Assembly (NCBI GenBank): GCA_031841125.1
Contig: CM063109.1
Span: 33,608,038 to 33,672,037, forward strand
Direction: 5' to 3'
Origin: Acanthococcus lagerstroemiae
Lineage: Eukaryota; Arthropoda; Insecta; Hemiptera; Eriococcidae
DNA length: 64,000 bases
Shown: positions 47,244 to 58,515 of the stretch, in pieces
Layout: each line of letters begins with the position of its first letter
Position numbering within the stretch: the first letter of the stretch is position 1
Position numbers and translations under genes: made by a program
Notes under the pieces: model-generated
What the model saw: the letters and a program-made list of their open reading frames with translations, nothing else
Told to the model about the DNA's origin: nothing
The model's database searches: none

Positions 47244-47396
47244 CAATAGACTCCCGATTATCCGCCCTAATTGGGGTTGAAGGTAGGGTGGATGACCTGA
47301 AAACATGTAATTTTGATCCAGAAACATTGGGTTAATGGGGAAAATAATTTCTATCGAATCAGGTACGTTACGGAAAGTAAAGTATTTAATACAAAG

Positions 47397-47428
<32 letters not shown>

Positions 47429-47773
47429 TTAAAAAACACTTGACCTTTCTAGCTTTTTTGGTCAATGGAAGGAAAGAAAGACAATACTGTAAAGAAATAA
47501 GCTAAAAATGGTTCCTAGCTGTTGTTCTTCAAGTACCAGCGACTTTTCCAGTCTGAAAAAGGATTATTAGAATCCATATATGTACGACGCTTTTCTCCCA
47601 CCAGTTCTTCATCATCATTATTCGCTGTGGTAAGGATTAAGGTTGTGATTTTAGCAAGATTCCGGATTATCCGACCTTGGTTAGGCGGATAACTCAGAAA
47701 GGCGAGCGGATAAATTCGAGGAGGATAATCCGGAGGGCGTATACACCGATGGTGGATAATCGGGAGACTTCTG
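47244..47773. mobile_element. Tigger-like MITE
   Basis: TIRs CAATAGACTCCCGATTATCC and CAGAAGTCTCCCGATTATCC (right, reverse complement), with TA on both sides (47242-47243, 47774-47775). GGATTATCCG-like words recur inside the right half. A roughly 25-base A run lies at about 47397-47421. Confidence 0.8.
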
Positions 47774-47775
47774 TA

Positions 47776-48389
47776 TTCGCGAAAGAAGTTTTGCACAAGT
47801 ACTTTTTACCAGTCAAAACGACGCCGTGGTTCATTTTACATGAACAAGTTTTTTCCCCACATTTGACAGCGTTGCACGTGAACCACGCCTAATTTCATGT
47901 GAAAAGTAGGTATATTATGCTCGTAATCGAAACTTTTAACTCAAATTCAAAAATGAAAGCTTATACTCGTACATACAGTGAACGACTCCGATTAGATAAC
48001 AAACGATTTTGCGACACACAAAAACGGGTATCATAAACGCGATGCGCAGTATTGAACAGACACGCGTACCTCATTTCCGACTTAGTGTACCTTTTTCTTA
48101 ATTCATACTTTGCATCATACCGCAGCTTAGAGCCGTTCCCATGCTCTGTTATTTCTATGGCATGTCGAAGTGTACTTCTATTGATTCACATCAAAAAGGT
48201 TTTTTCGCGCGCCTGCGAATTGAAATTTGCAGACTACTTGTGAACCTTTTCACGGATCACATCACAAACATTATTAATATACGTAAAAAATTTATTGATC
48301 ATTATTATGTTATTGTTAGGGAAGTACATAGTTTTTAACCATTCTAAAAATGAGAAAAAATCAAAACTATTGAGTTGCCGACTGTCTTT
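47776..48389. other. Gene-free stretch
   Basis: Nothing recognised. Confidence 0.3.
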
Positions 48390-50965
48390 ACTCGATTTTT
48401 TACGCTTAGTTCAAATTTGTTATTCAAATTTGGCTGTAACGATCCGTTCCGAACATATCCTCAACATTTTCTGGTAAAATTGGTCAAAGAATAACTCTAG
48501 CTCAGTTTTCACGACGGAATGAATTTGTCGCGAAAAATATATGTAGTAAATAGTACCAGAACGGACGCCGATGGTCTCCGAAAATTTTTTCACTCCAAAA
48601 AAGAATTGATGTATGGAGAAATTTATTGTGTTTGAGTTAGTGACTATTTTTTGCTCAATTTTTCATACGGAGTTCAAATTCGTTATTGAAATTTTTCTGC
48701 GACGCTCCGTTCCCGGAATGCGCTCGAAAATGTTGGTGAAATTAGTCAAAAAATAACTCGCTAGTTCAATTTTGACGAGAGATTTGAATTTTTCATGAAA
48801 AATTGAGCAATTAGCATCATTCTCGATGCCGAAGCTCTCCGAAAATTTTTTCGCTCCTAAAAACACAAACCTATTGTTATGAAAGAATTTTGAGATTTCG
48901 AAAAAAATCAAAAATTTGAGTTAACAAATGTTGTTACTTAATTTTTTACGTTGAGTTCAAATTTGTTCTTCAAATCTTGCAGCGACGTAACATTTTCGAG
49001 ATACACTCGAAAATTTTGGTGAAATTGGTCAGAAAATGACTCCCGCTCAATTTTGACGACGGATTTGAATTTGTTTTGAAAAATTGAATAGTTAGCACCA
49101 AAGCTGACGACGAAGCTCTCCGATAATGATTTCACCCCAAAAAATACATGATATATAGTAGGTATAAAAAATTTTTTTAAATCAGAAAGATCAAGAATCT
49201 TGAGATAACGACTGTTTCTTATTAAATTTTTCACGCTGATTTCAAATTGGTTTTACTAATTTGGCTGCGAAGCTCTGTTCTCGAGATATGCTTGAGAATG
49301 CAGGTAAAATTGCTCAAAAAAAGCCCTAGCTCAATTTTGAAGGCAGATTTGAATTTGTCTCGAAAAATTGAGTAAATGGCACCAGAGCCGACGCCTCCGG
49401 AAAATTTTTTCGCCCCAAAAATAACATGATGTATAGTATGGAGAAATTTTTAAAATTATTAAAAGAAATAAAAATCTTAAGTTGACGACTGTTTTTTACT
49501 AAATTTCTCACGCTGAGTCCAAATTCCTTATTCAAATTTGACGGTGATGCTCCATTCCCGAGATAAGCTCGAAAATTTTGGTGCAATTGGTTAAAGAATG
49601 ACTCTTGCTCAATTTTGACGACGTATCTGAATCTGTCACGAAGAATTGAATAATTAGCACCAGAGCTGATGCCGAAGCTCTTCGAAAATTTCCTTTTGCC
49701 CCAACAAAAACATGCTGTATAGAGAACTTTTTGAAATTAGAAAAAATAAAAATTTTCACTTGATGAGTGTTTTTTGCTCAATTTCTCACGCCGAGTCCAA
49801 ATTCTTTGTTCAAATTTGACGGTGATGCTCCGTTTCCGAGATACGCTCGAAAATGTAGATGAAAATGGTCAAAAAATGACTCCAGGTCAATTTTGCCGGT
49901 GGATTTGAATTTGTCTCCATAAATTGGATAATTAGCACAAGGGCTGACACCGAAGCTCATCGAAAATCCCAAAAAAAGACATGATATAAATAATACTACG
50001 GTACAGCTAATTTTTTACAAGATTCAGATTAGTCGATTTTGTATTATTTTTTAACGCTGAGAACGATGGCGCAATCAGTTTTTCTGTAGAACATCGCGTT
50101 CTCCTTTACAGAACCTGTCTGATTTTCCCTTATTTTGAGTGAGAACTCCAAAGTGGCAACACTGATTATCTACTGCGTATCTGTAATCTCTATAACATCG
50201 GTTAAGCAATGCATGCGCTGTATGCAACAAAAAATTACCATTTCTTCGTTCTTAGGGATATTTTTTACAAAAAAATACGACCTACTATTTAAAAAAAAAA
50301 CGCAAACGTCATTGAGTTCAGCGTGAAAAATACTTCTAGAAGGATCTGATACTGTTCTCGTGAATTTTGATGAATTTCATTTTGTACCATTGTGTAATAT
50401 GTGATAGTTCGGAGAAATTTTCAAAATTAGAAATATCCAAAAAATTTGAGATACGTACTATTTTTTGCTCAGTCTTTCACACTGAGTTCAAATTCTTCGT
50501 TCTAATTTTGCTGGGATGCTCCGTTTCCGAGGTACGCTCGAAAATGTTGGAGAAATTGGTCAAAAAATGACTCGAGCTCAATTTTGATGACAGATTTGAA
50601 TTTGTCACGAGAAACTGAATAATTAGCAACGAAGCCGACGACGACGCTCTCTGAACATTTTTTCGCCCCAAAAAGGACATCATGTATATAGTAAGTAGAA
50701 ATTTTATAAATTAGAAAAAATCAAAAATTGAAGTTGACGACTGTTTCTTACTCAATTTTTTACGCTGAGTTCAAATTCCTTATTTAAATTCAGCACCGAC
50801 GCTCCGTTCCTAAGATACACTTGAAAATGTTGGTGAAATTGGTCAAAAAATGACGCTGCTCAATTTCGCTGACGGATTTGAATTTGTCTTGAAAAATTGA
50901 GGAAATAGCCTCAAAGCTGCCGCCGACGCTTTCCAAAAATCCCCCCCCCCCAGTAAGACATTATG
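48390..50965. repeat. 280-bp tandem satellite, about eight units
   Basis: The landmark GAGTTCAAATT (variants) occurs near 48404, 48666, 48953, 49231, 49514, 49793, 50482 and 50766: spacings of about 262-287 except one gap of about 690, where 49985-50400 is largely unrelated. Each unit also has GCTCCGTTCC, GGTCAAAAAATGACTC and GATTTGAATTTGTC. Units differ mainly by substitutions. On the minus strand several units stay open for 65-98 codons with a shared pattern (NFTNIFERIPGTE, NFSNIFERTSETE). Confidence 0.85.
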
Positions 50966-52024
50966 TGTATTATAAGAATTTTTTGAAGTTGGAATATTTC
51001 TAATGTTGTTACATTTTTTATTTTTATAAAAACACTGCCAAATTTCAAACCAAGACTACCCAACAAATTTTCAGTACTGCCTAAACTAAGCGGTACTGTC
51101 CGTTAAATAAGCCCTGATATTGTAAATGATATTACATAGTCAGCGCCAACTAGAAAAGATATTATGATACTTATACCTATTATAAACTTTACAAAATTTC
51201 ATTTCATGTGATATTGCATTTCATATTAATAATATTAATATCATTAATACGAAATGTTGCTCTGTGTTCAAATGGGAAACAGAACACCTTCTTTACTACA
51301 TAAAATTTAAGAAAAAAGTGGGTCTTAGACAAAATTTTAATGAGTTTTATCAGGGCCTAACTAAATCTCAGTCGTCGCAAAGGTGTAAAAGGTCTTAATG
51401 AGTCAAACTGAGTCAGAATGGGTTCTTATTAGTCTTTCGAAAGTCTGAAGGATTTCTAATGTATCTGGACAAATCTTCAAATCTAAAGGTAGAGTTTCTT
51501 TTTGGTAGCATCCGTTGGCTCCAATGATTCCTTAGCTTGCGTTGTAATCCAGTCTCGAAGAAACTGAGGACAGTATCAAAAAATGAACCCGAGAAGCTTC
51601 AAAAATAAAATATTCCTGTTTTTGTGTACGGAATCTCAGCACGATAATTTCCTAAGATTAGCAAACCTCTTTTTCATTCAACAGAAGAGTTATAAGAGTT
51701 GCCGGTGTCGTCACATGAAGGAAGAGTACTTACTCTTGGTCAAGTTCCGCGATCCGATTGCTGGGTTTCAAAAGAAACATAGGAAGTCGAGTTATGCATT
51801 TTCCCTCTCAGTTCAGTTTTTCGGACAAATTGGAACTCAAGGGCTCATATCGAATTTGGTTCCAGGAGGCGATAGGGAGATTATACCACGCAAACATTAA
51901 ATAATTCTTTAAAAATGTTGATTTGTAAAGAACGCGAGGAAATATTTTTCCTAAACTTTAGGAGTACCCAGTCTCCCACTAAAATTGGTTCGTCCCGTTT
52001 ACTCCCCATAGAAACGCATAGTTT
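50966..52024. other. Stretch with one unrecognised 105-codon ORF
   Basis: A frame at 51583-51900 (+) begins MNPRSFKNKIFLFLCTE and ends GDREIIPRKH. No domain, signal peptide or homology is recognisable. It is basic and could be chance. Nothing else is seen. Confidence 0.25.
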
Positions 52025-52088
52025 TCACTTTTCTATGTATAAGGTGGAAAATTCAGTTAGAAGCTTAACTGACATGAACATATAGCAC

Positions 52089-52378
52089 TCAAACGTTGTT
52101 GTGATCTTCCAGAGGCGGCAACGGTTCTCGGTTACCATGAGGATCCGCATAGGCGGGCGGCAATTTTCGGCTAGCCTCGTCAACGGTATGCGACGGGTGA
52201 CAATGAGTACGGGTCGGTGATTGCTCCCCGTCAGAGTGATCACCTGGTGGCGACAGATCTTGGAACATCAGTTCCGGCAGCTTCGGCGCGGAGGCGCCGT
52301 TGCGGCGTCGGTACGCCGGTGGTTGCCCCGAGTAGGTGGGCTCACTAAATGTCGCTTTGTGATTTGGATGAACTTTGG
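52089..52378 (-). pseudogene. Open segment downstream of the primer-binding site (possible gag start)
   Basis: A Pro-rich minus-strand frame with HPNHKATFSEPTYSGQPPAY and LPPAYADPHGNREPLPPLED that runs on from the primer-binding site to a stop at 52089. Its position is that of gag, but no gag motif is recognisable and the composition is low-complexity. The assignment is by position only. Confidence 0.35.
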
Positions 52379-52396
52379 GCCCCACGTTGGGCGCCA
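52379..52396 (-). promoter_or_regulatory. Primer-binding site complementary to tRNA-Lys 3' end
   Basis: On the minus strand TGGCGCCCAACGTGGGGC, 18 bases, complementary to the 3' end of insect tRNA-Lys(CUU), whose mature end is GCCCCACGTTGGGCGCCA. Such sites prime minus-strand DNA synthesis and lie just after the 5' LTR. Here it follows reverse transcriptase sequence with almost no LTR in between. Confidence 0.75.
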
Positions 52397-52399
52397 TTT

Positions 52400-53240
52400 G
52401 TCGTGATCTTGCATTTCTCCGCGTTGATAGAAAGGCCGTGGAGTTGCAGGCGCTCCAACACCTTGGCCGCGTGCGCCACGTGGGAGGGGCCATCGGGGGA
52501 ATAGCAGATGACATCGTCCAGATAGGCCATCGCGAAGTCGCCAATGTATCCAGCCAGGACCTCTTGCCTCATTAGGCGTTGATAGGTGGCCGGCACCCCC
52601 TTGAGTCCGAAGAGCATTACTCAGAACTGGTAGGTGGCTCCACTCGGTACGGCGAATGCCGTGTATGGCTTGGCCCGGTCGGTTAAGAGAACTTGCCAGT
52701 ATCCACTTCGCATATCGAGTTTGGTGAAGTAGCGGGCATTGTCGAGTCCCCGAGCCATTTCGTGAAGGTTACTCATCGGGAAGGCCGCATCTATGGTGTG
52801 CAGGTTCAGTTTGCGAAAATCCACGCAGAAGCGTGGCTTCCCGTCCTTCTTCGTGGTGATGACAATCGGCGATTGGTGCGGTGAGTTGGCTGGTTCAATG
52901 ATATTCTGCCGCAGCATCTCCTCTACTTGGGCGTCGATTATCTTCCGTTTTTCGGCTGAGTAGGAATACGATTTAGTTCGAATAGGGGTGGCAACATCCA
53001 CGACCAGATCATGGTATACGGTTCTGGTCTGAGTCAACACCGGTGGCTCGCGGAAAAGATCGGCGTAGGCCACCAGGAGGGCGCACATCTGCTCCTGTGC
53101 GAGTCCTTCGAGATCGGTGCGGAAGGTTCGTATCCAAGCGGTATCGCCGGCCGGTTGGATGGGCCGGGCATTGATCCAGTAGGTGGTATGTCATAACTGC
53201 GTACCGAACATTAGGCATTGCCCGCGAAACCATCCGCACT
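52400..53240 (-). pseudogene. Ty3/Gypsy reverse transcriptase fragment
   Basis: From 53088 the minus strand gives EEMLRQNIIEPANSPHQSP, FCVDFRKLNLHTIDAAFP, FTKLDMRSGYWQV, AFAVPSGATYQF, a TGA at 52623-52621, then FGLKGVPATYQRLM and the catalytic AYLDDVICYS. This is the fingers-palm core of a Ty3/Gypsy reverse transcriptase in order. The stop falls where the family usually has Arg, so it is most simply a CGA to TGA change. Sequence from 53240 to 53088 is the same ORF upstream in other frames. RNase H, integrase and protease are absent: the frame ends abruptly at the primer-binding site near 52400. GC content is high compared with the surroundings. Confidence 0.85.
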
Positions 53241-53444
53241 CACGTTCAGTCTCATTGAGCTACTCTTCGATGAAGCACTGGAAGAAAAGCGTTCGCACGC
53301 GGTTGAGGACCCCGAAAACTCTGGGCTCCTCCTGAGCAACACTGGAGAGGCCGACAAGCGGCAGCCCTGGATGAATAGCAACAGCTTTTGTAGGTTTGTA
53401 TCGAGAGTAACTGGCTTTAAGTAGATAGACTCTGACAGTCACTC

Positions 53445-53660
53445 GCCGCCCTCATGATTTCCCGTGGTTGTGGTGTCTCTACGACAGATTTGAAAATTTT
53501 TAAGGGAAAAATTTGCTCTAGAATTGAGTTTGGTTTCTAGTAGACGAAAAACAGTTGGATTGAAGTCTTGGATTAACATTTGCAAGAAAGGGTATTTAGC
53601 TTGGACACTATTTATGTTCCACGAGATTATAATTATGTTGATGTACATGATTCGCACACT
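53445..53660 (-). pseudogene. Jockey-type endonuclease N-terminus fragment
   Basis: The minus strand reads INIIIISWNINSVQAKYPF, then PTVFRLLETKLNSRANFSLK. WNINS and the ETKL pattern mark the start of the APE endonuclease of Jockey-like non-LTR elements. It stops after about 70 residues and abuts Gypsy-derived sequence, so it is a fragment cut at both sides. Confidence 0.7.
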
Positions 53661-53689
53661 CGCTATTAAAGTGACGCAGCTCAAATGGA

Positions 53690-54244
53690 CTGGAAAAAAG
53701 TATTCTATCAGTCAACCAAAATGCATCATGAATAATTATGAAAAAAGTCTGCAGAGAGCGTTATATGTCACTCTAGTAGATTGAAAACCATGGATGATTC
53801 AATCTAGAAAAGTGTTACATTTTGAGTTATGCCTTCACCCTGATTATGAAAACCTGTGCTCTGTGATGTTCTATTTCGGATTATGTCATTTTTGAAGATA
53901 ATAGGTAAGAGTATTCTTACTGTACTATTTCGAATTGCGATATTTCTTGAGCTTCGAGTAACTCTTCGTGAAATGCCACATCTGGAGTTGTGTCAGTGTT
54001 CTTATTATTAAACGTGGGAACAAATTTAGTAATTACTTTGACTTTCATCTGTTTTGGGAAATCAAATCACGCCATTTTAACATGTGTCGCTTTTGATGAT
54101 TGTTTGAAAAACTCTTCTAGTTGTGTTTCATAGATGTAAAATTGTTTGATTTCCAAGTAATGCTCTTTTGTTCACTCATGTAGACCTATCCTTGTCATTG
54201 AAATTTTGGGCATATCATTTTCCAGGTTGTAGTAACTAGAGCTA
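53690..54244. other. Gene-free stretch
   Basis: Nothing recognised. Confidence 0.3.
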
Positions 54245-57200
54245 GATCTCTAGTCAGTAGTCACTCGTCTGCCAATGGTGCTAGTCCCACCGGCAGAGAA
54301 ACGAAACTACAACCAGAACATTCTGCGCGTCCACGTCGTACGGGGTGGTAACAGACGCTTCGGTGGGCTCAGCACCGATGTATCTGGCTAAAGCAGAAGT
54401 TCAGACAGGGGTAGTGGTAAAACGGCGCGGGTCTAGTTGTCGGAACTAGATCAGCATTAAATACCGTTAAGCATACACTGCAGGAAGAACACGCAGGCCA
54501 CCACCCCCTCATCCACGACATAGTACCCCAGTCAAGCATCAAGATGCTGGATGAGAGGGCGAGCTTCCAGCGCCCCAAAACTGGATAATACCGACTAAGG
54601 GAGTAAACCCTGACAGAAAATCCGGCGGAAGGCAAGAGGGAAACCACCGCCGAACTCTTCCCCAGGTGATCAGATGGCAGAAAATCAACACACAGCCTCG
54701 GAGGCCCTGAGTTCGGTGCAGTCCTTTAATGGACACAGGGTACTACAAATACCACCGTCTGCCGAATTCATCGAAAGGTTGATAAGGAAGAAGAAAGAAC
54801 CATTGAAGATAGGAACGTGGAATGTACGAACGCTATACCAAGCGGGAAAAATACAAAATGTGACCAAAGAAATGAAGAGATTAAATATAAATATACTTGG
54901 TATATGCGAGCATAGATGGACAGGAAACGGGGAAATGCTGCTAGAGGATGGCAAATTCTACTACTCGGGAAACACGGAATCCAGCCACCGTAATGGAGTG
55001 GGCATTGTCGTTGATCGTAAATACGCAGAACTGGTGACAGGTTTCGTGCCTTTTTCAGACAGACTGGCGATGTTGAGACTACAACATAAAGAAGAAACAA
55101 TGAATGTAATACAAATATACGCGCCCACGTCAGAACCGAAATATGATGACGAAGTCGAAGCACTGTATGAGAACATACAGAAATTGATTGATACCACAAA
55201 ACCGCACGAAATTACCATAATGATGGGAGACTTCAACGCCAAAGTCGGAGCGGAAAGAAGAGGCGATACAGCAGGACCGTTTGGTCTAGGAAGTGCTAAC
55301 GAAAGAGGGGAATACCTGGTACAGTTTTGTGAACAGAACGGATTGGCGATAATGAACACGTGGTTTAGCATGCCTGCGCGACGATTATACACATGGAAGT
55401 CACCCCAAGACGGTAAAAATAATATAATCAGAAATCAAATCGACTATATCGCAATAAACAAACGCTTTAGAAACTCAATAAAGAAAGTGTCCACCTATCC
55501 TGGAGCAGACGTGGAATCAGACCACAATCCTGTAATAGCGAGATTCAATCTAAACTGGAAAAAGGCAAAGAAAGAGGAACAACCGCAGAAAAGAAAACGA
55601 ATAGATCTCTCCAAACTCACAGATAAGAAATTTAAAAAGCACCTAACGCATGAAGTAAACAAAACATTTAAAAACGCATATGAACAGACAAAAAATACAG
55701 ATATTAAAGAGAGAGTAACGAGAATAAGCCACGAGATAAAAAAGCTGTGCCATAAAGAAATGGAAGTTGGAAAAAGGAGGAAGAAGAAACCATGGATGAA
55801 GGACGAGATTATGGAGCTTATGGAAATCCGACGGCTAAACAAAGGAAAGGTAGACGAATATAAAAGGGTCAATAGACAAATAAAAAGAGAAATCCGAAAG
55901 GCTAAAGAGGAATGGATGAACCAGAAATGCAGAGAGTTAGAGGAAGCGGAGAAGAAAAATGACCCACGAAAAATTCATCAAAAAGTAAAAGAAATCGCTG
56001 GAATATACAGGAAAAGAGTGCCTGCAAAACTACTCTCCGAAAGTGGGAATCTGGCAGTGGATATCACGGATAAGCAAACGGTATGGGTCCAATATGTAGA
56101 GAAAATGTACCATGATATAAGAGGAGAAAAAGAAACGATAATTCCAGGGGAAGAGGAACGACTAGAGATTTTAGAGTCCGAAGTACAAAAAGCTGTGAAA
56201 GTAGCAAAGACAGGAAAGGCGATGGGACCAGACGAACTACCAAGCGAAGCGATAAAGCTGCTAGATGGAGAAAATATGCGGAAACTGACAACGCTATTCA
56301 ACGAAATATATACCACAGGAGAAATTCCGGAAATATGGCTGCAATCAACTTTCATTACGCTACCGAAAAAGCCGAACGCAGGCAAATGCGACGATTATCG
56401 CATGATAAGTCTTATGAGCCATCTACTCAAAGCATTTTTACGGGTCATCCATGCTAGAATAAGAGGTGCCTGCGAAAATTCTCTAGATGAAAATCAGTTC
56501 GGGTTTCGGAAAGGATTTGGAACTAGAGAAGCTCTCTTTACGATCAACGTACTATTCCAGAAATGCAGGGATCAGAGGAAAGATGTTTTTGCATGCTTTC
56601 TTGACTACCGGAAGGCCTTCGATCGAGTAAAACACGACGAAATAATGCGTATTCTGAAAGAGAGAAATGTGAATGTCTTTGACCGAAGAATAGTCGAAAA
56701 TCTGTACTGGAGACAAACTGCGACAGTATTGGTGGAAGGTCACAAAACAAAAAGTGTTGACATATATGCCGAGGCGTGCGGCAAGGGTGCATACTATCAC
56801 CCACGCTTTTCAACTTATACGCAGATGACATATTCAAGAAAGCTCTCCACGACGTCGATAGCGGGATTAGAGTAAACGGGGAAAATATAAACAACATCAG
56901 ATACGCGGACGACACGGTCTTATTCGCCGACTCTATAGAAGAGCTCGAAGATCTGGTAGACAGAGTGAACAACGAGGGACAGAAATATGGACTGGAGATC
57001 AACGTGACGAAAACGAAGTTAATGATAATTAGCCGAAATGAACACCCAGAAGCTCATTTAATAATAGACGGCAAACATGTAGAACGAGTACGAGAATTCA
57101 AATATCTAGGAATGTATATAAGCGAGCAACTAGAACCAGAAATTGAAACGAAGAGGCGAATAGGCTACGCCAAAGCAACATTCGGGAAAATGAAAAGCTA

Positions 57201-57763
57201 TCTTACCAACAGAGCCATCAACTTGAAGAGTAGGCAACGAATGCTTAAGTGTTACGTACACTCAGTGCTCCTGTATGGAACGGAAGCGATGACTTATACC
57301 GCGCAGACAATCAAGCGAATGGAAGCGTGTGAAATGTGGTTTTATAGACGTATGCTCCGGATACCGTGGATAAGGAAGGTGACAAACGTGGAAGTACTGA
57401 AAAAGGCCGATGCTGAACGGACGATTTTGGAGACGGTGAAGAGAAGGAAGATCAGTTATCTGGGGATGATCATGAAGGAACCAAAATACGAACTCCTACG
57501 CCTTATAATACAGGGGAAAATAGAAGGACGCAGGGGAAGAGGCAGAAGAAAAATATCGTGGCTGAACAACATCAGGAAATGGACGGGAATAAAGTCTGCC
57601 GGCGATCTGATGCGCGCAGCTGAAGACTCGTAATGCCAAATCAACTATATAATACATATAATACATATAATAATTTAGGCTAAGATGTACTGTTGTATTA
57701 GATGCCGATGCGATCGTCTACGCACAGACATGTGTAAGACAAAACAATAATAATAATAATAAT
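54245..57763 (+). mobile_element. Near-complete RTE-like non-LTR retrotransposon
   Basis: A GC-richer leader (about 54245-54673) precedes one long ORF and a short 3' tail ending in (TAA)n at 57745-57763, a usual RTE-type tail. The 5' edge is approximate and no TSD was found. It is the best preserved autonomous-type element in the window. Confidence 0.8.
54674..57633 (+). pseudogene. RTE-like ORF: APE endonuclease and reverse transcriptase, one frameshift
   Basis: Start ATG at 54674 follows a stop-containing leader. Endonuclease motifs: GTWNVRTL (residues 48-55), E79 in ICEHRW, YAP at 149-151, GDFNAKVG at 185-192, DY at 257-258, SDHNPV at 282-287. A charged linker follows. Reverse transcriptase motifs: GPDELPSEA, QFGFRKGFGT, FLDYRKAFDRV. 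Near 56765-56776 the frame slips; the continuation from 56776 has RQGCILSPTLFN, the catalytic YADD at 56902-56913, then FKYLGMYIS, the KSRQRMLKCYVHSVLLYGTE block and a C-terminal tail ending AEDS. Together about 985 residues, the usual size. Apart from the slip there are no stops, so the insertion is young or the slip is a sequencing error. Confidence 0.9.
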
Positions 57764-58515
57764 ACTTATGTGGTTTATTTTTAGTTGTGACATTTTTGAT
57801 GATTCTCGTGTCATTTTTCAGTTCTAGTTATAGAGAAGTATGCTACTATAGCAACGAATCAATCTCAAGTTTTACTTAAATTAGCGACTGATAAATGTTC
57901 CATAGAAAAGAGTGCAGGTAAGGATAATTAATCAACTTTCCTTGTAATCGATACTTGATAACCCGACTTACAAAATAAAATTCAGTTTTCTGTTCACTTT
58001 TATAATAGAGCTGAGTATATCACTTTGATTAAAATGGCTAAAAAAAAATGGACGGCCCTATAATGTGACTGAACTTATTTATACTGATTTTTATGATCCG
58101 AGAAAACTTCAAGAAGAATGGGAAAATAATTTCCCAATCGATGATGAGAGAAGAAAAGTTTTTTGGCAAGTCATTAAGATCTCCAAGGTTGTAAATAATG
58201 ATCCTCGAGCTTTTTTTTATAAAACTTCGTGCACTGATAGTACATACAAGAAAGTAAAAAATGTTTTTTCTAAGAAGTGACGCAGTTCAGACACAGATAA
58301 ATAGAATTCTATCGAACTTACCAAAGCCTACACCCAACTAATTTTGTCTTATCCGAAAATAAAAATGTGGACATAAAGGAACTTGTACGCAAGAATATCA
58401 TACCAGAAAAATATCACCGAACTTTTTATAACTCCATTTTACGCTAATGTCTTCTATTCTCTCATTCCAAGTACAATTAATGCTATATGACTTGTCTCTC
58501 ATTTCTCAAAGTGAC
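57764..58515 (+). other. Stretch with a conserved-looking 80-codon fragment
   Basis: From 58029 to 58280 the plus strand reads NGRPYNVTELIYTDFYDPRK, LQEEWENNFPID, FWQVIKISKVVNNDPRAFFY, then stops after FSKK. The GRPYNVTELxxxDFYDxxxL pattern resembles proteins encoded by insect mobile elements that I cannot name with confidence. No initiation codon in good context; probably a remnant. Confidence 0.3.

Noticed and set aside
54768..55392. Minus-strand ORFs of 143 codons within the RTE element
   Set aside because: Antisense shadows of a frame with complete endonuclease motifs.
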